From the NCBI RefSeq assembly GCF_030419005.1, contig NZ_CP106953.1, forward strand, positions 434,001 through 498,000: a stretch of DNA of 64,000 nucleotides, in the 5' to 3' direction. Of this stretch, positions 1 to 9,232 are shown one piece after another. Both the position numbers and the translations under genes were made by a program. Every line of letters starts with the position of its first letter. Positions within the stretch are counted from its first letter, which is position 1. The notes beneath the pieces are model-generated. The model did not search any database and had not been told where the DNA came from. It saw only the letters and a list, made by a program, of their open reading frames with translations. This DNA is from Eleftheria terrae (GTDB lineage Bacteria; Pseudomonadota; Gammaproteobacteria; Burkholderiales; Burkholderiaceae_C).

Positions 1-42
1 GACTGAGCTGTCCCTTCGAATACTTCTTTGCCGACAATTCGC

Positions 43-3000
43 TCACAAGGACGCCCCCTCAATACTAACCAGATCAGCCTCTATTTGAGTCAAAACATAG
101 TCACACAGTCCTTCAACCGTTGGACTCTTGAACATCGCAAGCAGCGGAATTTCTATTCCCAGCTCGTAATTAAGCCAATTGACCACACGAGCTGCGGATA
201 GCGAGTCGCCCCCCAAGGAGAAGAAGTTATCGTGAATGCCCACGCGCTCCACTTTTAGTACGTCTGCCCAAATCTCCGCTAACGTGCGCTCTATCTCTGT
301 CCGTGGCGCAACGTACTCCGTTCCTAAATTAATCTGGCTGGCATCAGGCGGCGGTAAGCCTTTACGATCCACTTTGCCGCTCGGAATCAGTGGTAGCTCG
401 CTCAAATATACGAATGCACTAGGTATCATGTATTCAGGTAATACTTGCTGCAGATGGCGTCTCAGTTCGTTAACCGATGCTGACTTCGATTCGGGATCAC
501 CCACCAAATATGCCACCAGCCGCTTCTCCCCTGGAATATCTTCTCTGTCAACGACCACTGCTTCGCGGATCGCTTCATGACACACCAGCGCATGCTCAAT
601 TTCGCCAAGTTCTATGCGGAAACCGCGAAGTTTGACCTGATGATCGTTACGGCCAAGATATTCAATATTTCCATCCACACGCCACCGACCCAAATCTCCC
701 GTTCGGTACATGCGCGCTGCTGGCTCATCTCCAAAGGGGTCCGCCAGAAATCTCTCAGCTGTCAGCTCGGCTCGATTCAGATACCCACGTCCTACCCCAA
801 CTCCTCCTATATATAGCTCGCCAATCACGCCGATCGGTACAGCACGACGGTGGCCGTCCAATATGTATATTTGTGTGTTTAATATAGGGCGGCCAATGTG
901 CTCGATTTTCTCTGCCTGCCGTTCAATTCGAGTCGATGTAGAATAGGTAGTCGTCTCTGATGGGCCATAAAGATTACGCAACACCACATCCCCACATACC
1001 GAATAGATTTTCTCCATCAAGCTCGACCTTAGCGGTTCACCAGCTAAATTGATAGCTCGAACACCACTGAAAGTTTCCTGATAGCTATCTAACATTGTGT
1101 TAATAGCGGACGGAACCGTATTGATTAGCGAGATCGATTGCGATTTATTCGCGAATGCGAAAACATCGTTCACGAGATGCACTGTGGCGCCCCGCACCAG
1201 AGGAGCGAAACATTCATAGACTGATAAGTCAAAATTTATCGATGTTGAGAACAGTGTTTGCTCCATCTCTTGCGAAGCAAACTCCGAGCGAGACCAGTGC
1301 AATAGATTCACCGCACTACGATGCTCGATCATCACACCTTTGGGTTGACCCGTTGACCCAGAGGAATAGACCACATAAGCCAGATGATTAGGCTTTACGC
1401 CACTTTCAGCTGCCCCTATATTCTTTACTCCCTCACTGCCGCCCTCCGACCGAGTACCGCAGCCGATCTTTATCAACGACTCCACTCCCAGACTACCCAG
1501 CACCTCACTCCCAACGTCATCGCATAACACCACTTGCGGACGCGCATCGTTCAACATAAATCGCAACCGGTCTACTGGGTATTCAGGGTCCAACGGAAGA
1601 TACGCCCCACCTGCCTTCAGGATGCCCAGCAAACCCACCACCATTTCGACACTCCTGCCTACACAGATTCCTACCAGCGTGTCGGGCTCTACAGACAATC
1701 CCCGTAAATAGCGCGCTAGCCGGTTCGCACGTACATTAAGCTCTGTATAGGTCAGCCGATCTTGACCCTGAACAATTGCCACCGCATCGGGAGTTTTGAT
1801 TACTTGCTCCTCAAAAAGCTGATGCACGCAACGATCTCTTGGATACTCCCCTTTAGTTGCGTTCCATTCCTCTAATATTTGACGCCGCTCTCCTGCGGGC
1901 AGTATATCCAGCTCGCCAATTGATCTATCGGGGGATAGCTCCAATGCCCCCGCCAATTCACTTAGCGATTTTTCCATGAATCGGCAGATACGCGTGGCTT
2001 CAACACCAGGCACAGCCTGAACCGTCAACCCCATCGCTTCACCGCAATCATCCACCGATAACATCAGCGGGTAGTTAGTGCGCTCCTCAACATAAATCCA
2101 TTCCATTCCCTCCACCCGCTCAGCAATATCCTCTACCGTTGGTCGGTTGTGTCGGTAGTTCAGCAGCGCACTAAACAACGGAGCTGGCGCCGCTACACCA
2201 CTACACTGCTGCGCCAGCGACAACGACGCGTGTTCATGCCTTAACAACCTCGCTAACGAACGATGCGTCTGGTTCACGCATTCGAGTACGCTTCTCCCTT
2301 CGATCGATACGCGGATTGGCAGCGTATTAATGAACAACCCCATCGCCTCGTCCGCACCGGAACCTGCCTCCATCCTGCCAAGCAATACTGTTCCAAATAC
2401 CACTTGCTCGCGACCCGCCGTTCGGCCCACGACCAAGCCCCACGCCACGTGACACACACTCGCCACGCTAACGCCCATCCGCCTCGATAGTCTCTTTAAC
2501 CGCCCAACCAACTCATCAGACAGCGGTAAGTGCGCTTCCTCAACCCTCTGACCTACATCGCGGATTCCCAGCAGACCAAACGGTGCTGTCGGCTCGTCAA
2601 TGTCCTGCAACATCTCCCGGAAAAACTTCTCATGCTCTTCGCAACTTATCCCCAATCGCACTTGTCCAATCAAGTTCCGAAATGGTTTCGGCAGCGATAA
2701 TTCACTGCCGCGATTGTTCAATAGGAACCCGACTTCACGGCTCTGAATCTCCAGCGTCAGGTGATCCCCGATCAGGTGGTGCAATAACATGGTCAGCACC
2801 CATCGGCCATTCTCACCGTCAAACCCTACCGCCAGCTGCATTAAAGGCGCTTGAGTTAAATCAATCCGGTAATGGAACGGGTCAAAAAGCTTCCTCATCT
2901 GCTCCGCCGCAGGCCCTGCCCCGGCTGATAGCTCTAAATGCGTAACACGTAACCTTGCTTCCCGCCAAACAACCTGCACAGGTTCAGACAAGCCCTCCCA

Positions 3001-5259
3001 TTGAAAGGCCGTTCGTAAAACATCGTGCCGGTCCACGACTTGTTGCAGTGCACTCAGGTATCGATCCAACAGTTCCCGATTGGTAAATGTCATCTGACCG
3101 ATCAGCAAGTACGGATCACCCTTCACCGACAGCAAATTGTGAAATAAGATTCCCTCCTGCAACGGCGACAAACCATAGATATCCTGAATGTTGCTCACCC
3201 CACCAGGAGTACGTTCAATCACACGATCAATACTTGCTTGATCCAGTCGCGCGAGCGGCAGCAGCTCTGGTGTGATCTCCTTGGTAGCTGTGTCTATCAA
3301 GTTAGGCGGCACTACCATCCCACTCGATTCATCCAACGTACCAGCAAACGCCGACAAGGCCGGTGTCGCGAACAGCGCGCTCACGTTGGCGGCAAGTCCT
3401 AGGCGTCTCAACCGTTCGATGAATGTCACCGCCAACAGCGAGTGACCGCCCAACTCAAAAAAATTGTCCCAACGACCCACTCGCTCTATCTTCAGCAGCG
3501 CAGACCAAATATTGGCGATCGCTATTTCTATCTCCCCTTGTGGCGCCTCATAAACCCGGCGCACTACGACCGAGTTGTCTGGCGGCGGCAAAGCTTTACG
3601 ATCATGCTTGCCGTTGGGAGTCAGCGGTAGGTGCTCCAACACCATGAACGCCTTGGGAACCATGTGATCGGGGAGTGCTTTTAACAAATGGTCACGCAGG
3701 CTAGCAACGACATCCGTCTCCGGGTCCACCGTTTTTAACGTGACATACGCCACCAGCCGCTTCTCGCCAGGTTCATCCTCGCGCGCCACCACCACCGCTT
3801 CACGAATCGCTTCATGCCGCAACAGCGCAAGTTCAATCTCGCCTAGCTCTATCCGGAAACCACGAATCTTGACCTGATGATCATTGCGGCCTAGATACTC
3901 AATATTTCCATCAACACGCCACCGACCCATATCTCCAGTCCGGTACATCCGTGCCGTCGGATCGTCGCTAAACGCGTCCGGCTGAAATCTCTCCGTCGTC
4001 AGCTCCGGTTGGTTCAGATACCCCCTGGCCACTCCTTCTCCGCCGATGTAAATCTCTCCTGTAACCCCTACTGGCACAGAATGGAGGTGCTCATCCAGCA
4101 CGTAGATACGCCTATTGCCCATGGGGCGGCCGATGTGTGGCGGCGTTTCATCTCCCTTCAAACTAGCAATCGTTGCACTTACAGTGCATTCTGTTGGACC
4201 GTAGACGTTAAAGAATTCTATTCGCTCGTCCCTTGCCAAAGTCCGCCACAAATCCACGTCGATGACTTCGCCGCCCGCTAGGACTAGCCGTAGCTGTCGT
4301 GCGCGATCGAACAAACCTGCGAAAATCCATGATCTTAGTTGAGATATCGTGCAGTCAATACACTCGACCGCGTGTTGGGATAAATAGTCCCCGAGCATCG
4401 ATATATCATTTTGATACTCTTGCGGCACCACAATAATCGCTCTGCCGGACAACAATTGAATGGTCTGCTGAACAGACACATCAAAGTTGAAGGACGCATT
4501 TACCGCGACACGGCAACACTCTGCTGCGTTGTCGTAGACTTTCTCCAGGCCTTGCCACAGATTTATGACGTGCCGATGCTCGACCAACACTCCTTTGGGC
4601 TGCCCGGTAGATCCAGAGGTATAGATTACATAAGCCAGATTATCGGAATTTAACTCCCGCTCTTGCAAGTCTAGATTGCCTCTCGGCTCCAGCCCGATTT
4701 CATTCAAATCCCCCAAGCCAATAACTTGGGCATTTGTTGGTGGTACGCCTTTACGGTGTGTGCCTAAAGCTAGCAGAATGTCGGGTGCCGCATCTCTCAG
4801 CATGTACTCCAGCCGCTCCGCCGGATAATCGGGGTCCAGTGGTACATATGCTCCTCCGGCTTTAAGTATGCCAAAGATTGCCACAATCGTATCAATACTG
4901 CGTTCGATATATAATCCCACCAATCGATCCGGACCCACGCCCTTGCGAACCAAATAGTGCGCAAGTTGATTGGCTCTTGAATTGAGTTCGGTGTAGGTAA
5001 GCGTCACATCTTTGTACACGAGCGCCACCGCATTTGGCGTTCGTTCTACCTGTTGCTCAAAAAGCCGATGAATGAGGCTCTCATTTGGATACGGTATTTG
5101 CGTCGCATTAAAGAGCTCAATCTCGTGCTGTTGCTCGTTGTCCCTCGCATCTTGCCGCTCTACCCTTGAGATTGGCGCATGAGTGATCATTTCAGTTTTC
5201 ATGTGAAGTTCTAGGATTTCAAGCTCGGACACAGAGGCAGATGTTTCCCGACGGCTCAT
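43..5259 (-). CDS. Non-ribosomal peptide synthetase, two modules (A-T-C-A-T)
   Basis: Multimodular NRPS that activates two amino acids and joins them on carrier domains. From the chosen start, adenylation domain 1 is at about 50-560 (YTSGSTGQPKG, YGPTE, YRTGD, NGKHDRK), carrier 1 near 605 (ELGGHSLLA), a condensation domain at about 660-1090 with HHLIGDH near 826, adenylation domain 2 from about 1150 to 1640 (YSSGSTGQPKG, YGPSETT, SGKVDRK) and carrier 2 near 1684 (SLGGDSLSA). There is no N-terminal condensation domain, so this looks like a starter module. There is no thioesterase, so chain release must occur elsewhere, presumably on a gene left of the window. I chose the ATG at 5259 because it overlaps the upstream stop in an ATGA; an in-frame ATG at 5298 is the alternative. 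By-eye specificity residues are D-V-Q-D-V-A-V-V-S for A1 and D-L-Y-N-N-A-L-T-Y for A2. G+C is lower than in most of the window. Confidence 0.93.
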   Translation of the reverse strand: MSRRETSASVSELEILELHMKTEMITHAPISRVERQDARDNEQQHEIELFNATQIPYPNESLIHRLFEQQVERTPNAVALVYKDVTLTYTELNSRANQLAHYLVRKGVGPDRLVGLYIERSIDTIVAIFGILKAGGAYVPLDPDYPAERLEYMLRDAAPDILLALGTHRKGVPPTNAQVIGLGDLNEIGLEPRGNLDLQERELNSDNLAYVIYTSGSTGQPKGVLVEHRHVINLWQGLEKVYDNAAECCRVAVNASFNFDVSVQQTIQLLSGRAIIVVPQEYQNDISMLGDYLSQHAVECIDCTISQLRSWIFAGLFDRARQLRLVLAGGEVIDVDLWRTLARDERIEFFNVYGPTECTVSATIASLKGDETPPHIGRPMGNRRIYVLDEHLHSVPVGVTGEIYIGGEGVARGYLNQPELTTERFQPDAFSDDPTARMYRTGDMGRWRVDGNIEYLGRNDHQVKIRGFRIELGEIELALLRHEAIREAVVVAREDEPGEKRLVAYVTLKTVDPETDVVASLRDHLLKALPDHMVPKAFMVLEHLPLTPNGKHDRKALPPPDNSVVVRRVYEAPQGEIEIAIANIWSALLKIERVGRWDNFFELGGHSLLAVTFIERLRRLGLAANVSALFATPALSAFAGTLDESSGMVVPPNLIDTATKEITPELLPLARLDQASIDRVIERTPGGVSNIQDIYGLSPLQEGILFHNLLSVKGDPYLLIGQMTFTNRELLDRYLSALQQVVDRHDVLRTAFQWEGLSEPVQVVWREARLRVTHLELSAGAGPAAEQMRKLFDPFHYRIDLTQAPLMQLAVGFDGENGRWVLTMLLHHLIGDHLTLEIQSREVGFLLNNRGSELSLPKPFRNLIGQVRLGISCEEHEKFFREMLQDIDEPTAPFGLLGIRDVGQRVEEAHLPLSDELVGRLKRLSRRMGVSVASVCHVAWGLVVGRTAGREQVVFGTVLLGRMEAGSGADEAMGLFINTLPIRVSIEGRSVLECVNQTHRSLARLLRHEHASLSLAQQCSGVAAPAPLFSALLNYRHNRPTVEDIAERVEGMEWIYVEERTNYPLMLSVDDCGEAMGLTVQAVPGVEATRICRFMEKSLSELAGALELSPDRSIGELDILPAGERRQILEEWNATKGEYPRDRCVHQLFEEQVIKTPDAVAIVQGQDRLTYTELNVRANRLARYLRGLSVEPDTLVGICVGRSVEMVVGLLGILKAGGAYLPLDPEYPVDRLRFMLNDARPQVVLCDDVGSEVLGSLGVESLIKIGCGTRSEGGSEGVKNIGAAESGVKPNHLAYVVYSSGSTGQPKGVMIEHRSAVNLLHWSRSEFASQEMEQTLFSTSINFDLSVYECFAPLVRGATVHLVNDVFAFANKSQSISLINTVPSAINTMLDSYQETFSGVRAINLAGEPLRSSLMEKIYSVCGDVVLRNLYGPSETTTYSTSTRIERQAEKIEHIGRPILNTQIYILDGHRRAVPIGVIGELYIGGVGVGRGYLNRAELTAERFLADPFGDEPAARMYRTGDLGRWRVDGNIEYLGRNDHQVKLRGFRIELGEIEHALVCHEAIREAVVVDREDIPGEKRLVAYLVGDPESKSASVNELRRHLQQVLPEYMIPSAFVYLSELPLIPSGKVDRKGLPPPDASQINLGTEYVAPRTEIERTLAEIWADVLKVERVGIHDNFFSLGGDSLSAARVVNWLNYELGIEIPLLAMFKSPTVEGLCDYVLTQIEADLVSIEGASL

Positions 5260-6752
5260 GATCTTATTAGCTCTGGCCGCCGGGAAATATCGTGCCATTT
5301 GGCACTAGAATCATTGTTCGGGGCACTACCACAGGCGAGGACAGGGAGCTTTTCATGTATTAATCTGGCGGCAAGCGCGAAGTCCGTGATCCCTAGCCGG
5401 TGCTGCGCAGATTTGCTTTCTCCCAAGGTAAGCTCTGCCAAGATATCCTCTTGAATTTTTCCTCGTTGCTGTGCCTGTGCGTATGAGATCTCCGGATGAA
5501 ATGTCACCATGGAATACTGGGGAATGAATCGATCAGGAAACCGCCTCTCGAGCTCAAGTTCCAGAAACTTGCGGAGAACAAAATCTGGCTGAAGTACTGC
5601 GGCAGACAACTCCATATAGTTCTCAAGAGACATTTGAGCGATAGCATTCGTATCTGCGCGGCGTACTTTTTCGAAGTCCAGGAATAGAGGCGCCCACTGC
5701 TCGTGCTTGTCCAACAACGAGTCGAACACCACACAGTCCTCGAATGCTGCATTTACGCCCTGACCGTAGAAGGGCACGATAGCATGTGCCGCGTCTCCCA
5801 GAAGCAATACAGCGCCCAGGGTTTGCCACGGCTTCACAGACACAGTGCCCAGCCGACTCTGTGGATTCGAGCTAAATTGCTCGGTCAGGTTCTGGATGCG
5901 TGGCACAGCATCCGGAAATTCCCTATTAAAAAACTCGCTCACGCCCTGTGAGTCTTTTAATGCCGCGAAACTTACCGGCCCGGTGTTCTTCAGAAATAAA
6001 GTGGCGGTCATGTTGCAATTCAGATTCGGCATCGCCACAAGCATAAAGTCACCGCGCGGCCATAGGTGTAGTGCGTCAGAATTTAGCGCATAGCCGCCAG
6101 CAAATGAGGGGAGTGTGAGCTCTTTATAGCCATGGTCGAGCATGTCAAAACACGCAGCCAAATAGCCTCTTTCAACAAGACTCGCTCGAACGGCTGAATT
6201 TGCGCCGTCAGTGGCAATGGTGGGTGCCAACTCGACGCTGTATTCCTTTCCATGCGTTTTGTCGCGAAAGGTAAGTCGATTCTCTTTTGGGTCGGCAGCT
6301 ATGCATTGCTGATCGAATCGAATAGTGATATTAGGATAGCGCGCAGTTTCTTCGATCAGAATACGTTGAAGGACGACGCGCTGGATTGAGTAGATGACCT
6401 CGTGCTCTCGCTGTCCATAGAGTTGTAGGATTGAGCGTCGTGAAGTAGTGTGAACCATGCGGCCTCGCATCGGTATCAGTCGTGACGCAACGGTACTCAT
6501 GACGCCAGCTCGCTCCAACGCGTTGATTCCGCGCGCAGCCAACGTGAGATTGATAGAGCGGCCACGTTGCGTCCTCACTCGCCGTGGATCTGAGCGCTTC
6601 TCATACAGAACCACTGAAAATCCCCGACGGGCCAGCATCAAAGCAAGCAAGGGGCCGGCCAAACCTGCACCTACAATATTTATGGGTCTGCATGGATCGG
6701 GTCGCATCGTATTACTTTCTTGGCACACAGTCGCAAGGCTATGAGTTTCCAT
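5256..6752 (-). CDS. FAD-dependent kynurenine 3-monooxygenase-like hydroxylase
   Basis: Flavoprotein aromatic hydroxylase resembling kynurenine 3-monooxygenase, which converts kynurenine to 3-hydroxykynurenine with NADPH and O2. Seen in the sequence: N-terminal FAD-binding motif IVGAGLAGPLLALML, the second FAD motif GDAAHAIVPFYGQG, and a C-terminal block FIPQYSMVTFHPEISYAQA followed by QRGK that is very characteristic of this family. The length (498 residues, or 483 from the ATG at 6707) is slightly above the usual 450-480; the later start lies just before the FAD motif and may be the true one. The stop overlaps the NRPS start by 4 bases, implying translational coupling. Inside an NRPS operon its job is probably to supply a hydroxylated tryptophan-derived building block rather than NAD precursors; that is inference. 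Lower G+C than the genome at large. Confidence 0.88.
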   Translation of the reverse strand: METHSLATVCQESNTMRPDPCRPINIVGAGLAGPLLALMLARRGFSVVLYEKRSDPRRVRTQRGRSINLTLAARGINALERAGVMSTVASRLIPMRGRMVHTTSRRSILQLYGQREHEVIYSIQRVVLQRILIEETARYPNITIRFDQQCIAADPKENRLTFRDKTHGKEYSVELAPTIATDGANSAVRASLVERGYLAACFDMLDHGYKELTLPSFAGGYALNSDALHLWPRGDFMLVAMPNLNCNMTATLFLKNTGPVSFAALKDSQGVSEFFNREFPDAVPRIQNLTEQFSSNPQSRLGTVSVKPWQTLGAVLLLGDAAHAIVPFYGQGVNAAFEDCVVFDSLLDKHEQWAPLFLDFEKVRRADTNAIAQMSLENYMELSAAVLQPDFVLRKFLELELERRFPDRFIPQYSMVTFHPEISYAQAQQRGKIQEDILAELTLGESKSAQHRLGITDFALAARLIHEKLPVLACGSAPNNDSSAKWHDISRRPELIRS

Positions 6753-6910
6753 ACCTCAAAAGTTGTGCCATTTATAATTGAAGACTTACACGCCGCTAGC
6801 GTGCCTTGAACTCGCTGTGTGGCAAGTTCCTTCCTTGCTGTAGAACTCTCGTCACTGGGACCTAATGCGGGCTATTGCGCAAATGAATGACCTAGTGCCA
6901 GAAGACATGC

Positions 6911-7681
6911 CTACTTGATGGCGTAGACCAAGCACATCGTGGTGCCGTCCACGTATCTTTGGTTTTGCATTATTTCTTCCAGGATTTTGTAATCCCGCTT
7001 CTTTTCAAATTCCCTTTCCATTCTTTTGGCTTCGTGCCTATGTAATGACTTAACTGCAAACTCAGTGGTGTCCTCAACTCGAACATATTTGAAACCAGCT
7101 TTTAGCACGTCGTCTCTGTAAGCATCCAGAGTTGGCAGGTAATTCTCTTTAGGGAAGGCTGGGCCTACATCGGCGAGCAGACTCTCATCATAAAAGAAAT
7201 CCCATATTGCCAGCCTTCCACCGGGCCTTAAGATGCGATGAGCCTCCTGGAGGAATTTGTAGCGCGTTCGGAAATGATTTGCGCTCTCGATACAGAGTAC
7301 GTTATCAAACGATGACTCGCTGAAATTGAGGTTTGCTGCGTCCATTAGCTTAAAATCGCATTCCGGAGCAATTGCCCGGCAGATTTCCAACTGTCGTTCT
7401 GAAATGTTGATGCCAGTTATGTTCTTGGGCGCAAAATACTTTGTCAGAAATTTCGTAGAAGCGCCCTTCCCGCAGGCGACGTCCAAAACGTTCCCGTCTG
7501 TATTGGTGAAGAATGAGACCAACGTTTCGATCAGATTGATCTGAGCGATCTCTAGACTGTCCTCAACCCCCTTCCAATATCCGACATTAAAGAAACCTAA
7601 CTTGTGGATCGGTTCTGCCTGCTCGCCAAACATGAGTGTTTCGTAGTAGTTATTAACCGTGTCCAAGATGTTATCTTCCAT
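6911..7681 (-). CDS. SAM-dependent small-molecule methyltransferase
   Basis: Class I methyltransferase of 256 residues. The SAM-binding motif I reads VLDVACGKGAST at about residue 64; the post-I block GINISERQLEICRA and the LRPGGRLAIWDFF segment are typical of RebM/UbiE-like enzymes acting on natural products, sterols or quinones. The start at 7681 is supported by GGAG seven bases upstream; the longer open frame to 8044 only reads through IS DNA. It lies upstream of the monooxygenase (158 bases apart) on the same strand, so it is probably part of the same biosynthetic operon. It might methylate the hydroxylated aromatic unit or the peptide; the target cannot be read from sequence. An IS end lies only about 35 bases upstream, so the native promoter or preceding genes have been displaced. 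Confidence 0.85.
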   Translation of the reverse strand: MEDNILDTVNNYYETLMFGEQAEPIHKLGFFNVGYWKGVEDSLEIAQINLIETLVSFFTNTDGNVLDVACGKGASTKFLTKYFAPKNITGINISERQLEICRAIAPECDFKLMDAANLNFSESSFDNVLCIESANHFRTRYKFLQEAHRILRPGGRLAIWDFFYDESLLADVGPAFPKENYLPTLDAYRDDVLKAGFKYVRVEDTTEFAVKSLHRHEAKRMEREFEKKRDYKILEEIMQNQRYVDGTTMCLVYAIK

Positions 7682-7769
7682 CTGAATTCTCCATTTCGAT
7701 TTGAATAAGGGTGAGGTGACCTGCCCCCTTCCGCCGTGCCACTCATTCGGAAGGAGTCGGGGTTGAAGG

Positions 7770-8408
7770 TTACTTGATCTCTTTCGAAGCTGTTTGTTGT
7801 CGAGCAGCACCGCCAGCATGCTGGCGGTGCTGCTCGGCGAAGCGTGCCGGCGGGATGCGTCCGATGCTGCTGTGGGGACGTACCTTGTTGTAGTCGCGTC
7901 GCCAGTGCCCGATGGTCTCCCGGGCCTGCTGCAGGGTCTGGAACCAATGCTCATTGAGGCACTCGTCGCGGAACTTGCCGTTGAAGCTCTCGATGTAGCC
8001 GTTCTGCATGGGCTTGCCCGGCTGGATCCGCAGGTGCCGTACACGATGCTCGATGGTCCAGGCGATGAAGGCGCGGCTGGTGAATTCCGGCCCGTTGTCA
8101 GTCCTCACCGCGGCGGGATAACCTCGGAAGCGAGCCGCGCGGTCCAACAGCCTCGTGACGTACTCGCCGGAGATGCCGTAGTCGACGGTGATGTCGACGC
8201 ACTCGTGGCTGAAGTCGTCGGCGACCGTCAGGCACTTCAGTCGCCGGCCGCTGGCCAGGCGGTCGCTGACGAAGTCCATGCTCCATACCTCGTTGACCGC
8301 GGTGGCCGCCTGCAACGGCAGGCGCTCAGCCGCCGGCCTGCGGACCTTGCGGGAGAGCCCCACGAGACGACACGCGCGACGCTGCGACAGCTGGTGCTCT
8401 TGAACCAT
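7770..8408 (-). CDS. IS3-family transposase OrfB (DDE integrase core)
   Basis: DDE transposase catalytic subunit. Visible catalytic blocks: WSMDFVSDRL (first Asp), RTDNGPEFTS (second Asp) and NGYIESFNGKFRDECL (Glu). The frame is open upstream past the orfA stop at 8441, so translation probably comes from a -1 frameshift out of orfA near 8445, as is usual for this family; the ATG at 8408 is only a convenient start. The C-terminus is complete and ends about 50 bases inside the IS end. It may still be catalytically competent, but its orfA partner is truncated. Confidence 0.85.
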   Translation of the reverse strand: MVQEHQLSQRRACRLVGLSRKVRRPAAERLPLQAATAVNEVWSMDFVSDRLASGRRLKCLTVADDFSHECVDITVDYGISGEYVTRLLDRAARFRGYPAAVRTDNGPEFTSRAFIAWTIEHRVRHLRIQPGKPMQNGYIESFNGKFRDECLNEHWFQTLQQARETIGHWRRDYNKVRPHSSIGRIPPARFAEQHRQHAGGAARQQTASKEIK

Positions 8409-8440
8409 CCTGCAGGCCGCCTCGCGCTTGACCCCTGGGG

Positions 8441-8699
8441 CTAACGCTTTACCCCGAGCACGCTCTTGAGCGCATGCATGTCGAGATGGGCCTCAGCCAG
8501 CAGCTTCTTAAGCTTGGCGTTCTCCGCCTCCAACTCGCGCAGCCGCTGCGCGTCCAGCACGTCCATGCCACCGAACTTCGAGCGCCACTTGTAGAACGTC
8601 GCGTCGCTGAAGCCGCCCTTGCGGCAAATCTCGGCGATCGGGATACCGGCCTCGGCCTGCTTGAGGAACCCAATGATCTGGGTGCCCCCCGCGTCACAA
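8441..8699 (-). pseudogene. IS3-family OrfA, N-terminus missing
   Basis: Helix-turn-helix/leucine-zipper DNA-binding subunit of the same element. The recognisable part runs from IIGFLKQAEAGIPIAEICRK through ATFYKWRSKFGGMD to the C-terminal coil ending GVKR. The first roughly ten codons, including the usual start, are absent: homology stops at about 8686 and the second IS begins at 8700. No start codon with a ribosome site remains in frame. Confidence 0.7.
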
Positions 8700-8749
8700 T
8701 ACTTGTCGCCCCAATAGAACGATGACCGCGGGGGCGAGAAGAGAACGAG

Positions 8750-9232
8750 TTGGCTCGATACGGAAAAGCATTCAAGGATAGGGCGGTAGCGCGCATGTTG
8801 CCGCCGGAGAGCGCGCCAGCGGCAACAGTGTCGCGAGAGATAGGGGTGAGCGCGGACACGCTCGAACGCTGGCGAGTGGAGTCGCTGGCGCAGCCGGCGC
8901 GCGAGCGTGTATGGACAGCTGCGGCGCGGCTGGAAGCGGTGATCACGACAGCGGTGATGGACGAGGCCGCGCGCAGCGCCTGGTGCCGCGAGAATGGCGT
9001 GTACCCGCAGCAACTGCAGCAGTGGCGCGACAGTGCCACGCAAGCGCTGGCCGCGCCCGAGGAGTCGCGCGCGAGCCCGTCGCGAACCAAGCAGGACCGG
9101 CAGCGGATCAAGGAACTCGAGCGCGAAGTGCGGCGCAAGGACAAGGCACTGGCGGAGACGGCGGCGCTGCTGGTGCTGACAAAAAAAGCCGAGGCGATCT
9201 TCAACAAGTACCACAAAGGCGAGGACGAATGA
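8750..9232 (+). CDS. IS3-family transposase OrfA (HTH)
   Basis: 160-residue DNA-binding protein. The N-terminus MARYGKAFKDRAVARML is followed by a helix-turn-helix (VSREIGVSADTLERW), a second helix-turn-helix-like block (WCRENGVYPQQLQQW) and a charged coil. It starts at a TTG preceded by a GA-rich ribosome site. Its stop overlaps the orfB ATG in an ATGA, so orfB is translationally coupled here rather than fused by frameshifting. Confidence 0.75.
   Translation: MARYGKAFKDRAVARMLPPESAPAATVSREIGVSADTLERWRVESLAQPARERVWTAAARLEAVITTAVMDEAARSAWCRENGVYPQQLQQWRDSATQALAAPEESRASPSRTKQDRQRIKELEREVRRKDKALAETAALLVLTKKAEAIFNKYHKGEDE

Larger units (their letters stand above)
7717..8699 (-). mobile_element. 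IS3-family element, 5' end lost (IS407-like)
   Basis: One end is visible at 7717 as TGACCTGCCCCC, a terminal sequence common in this IS group. OrfB is complete and orfA lacks its first codons because another IS3 element begins at 8700. The missing end (the complement of the visible terminus) was not found beyond the second element at 10337, so this is not a simple nested insertion; flanking DNA was lost. Confidence 0.75.
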
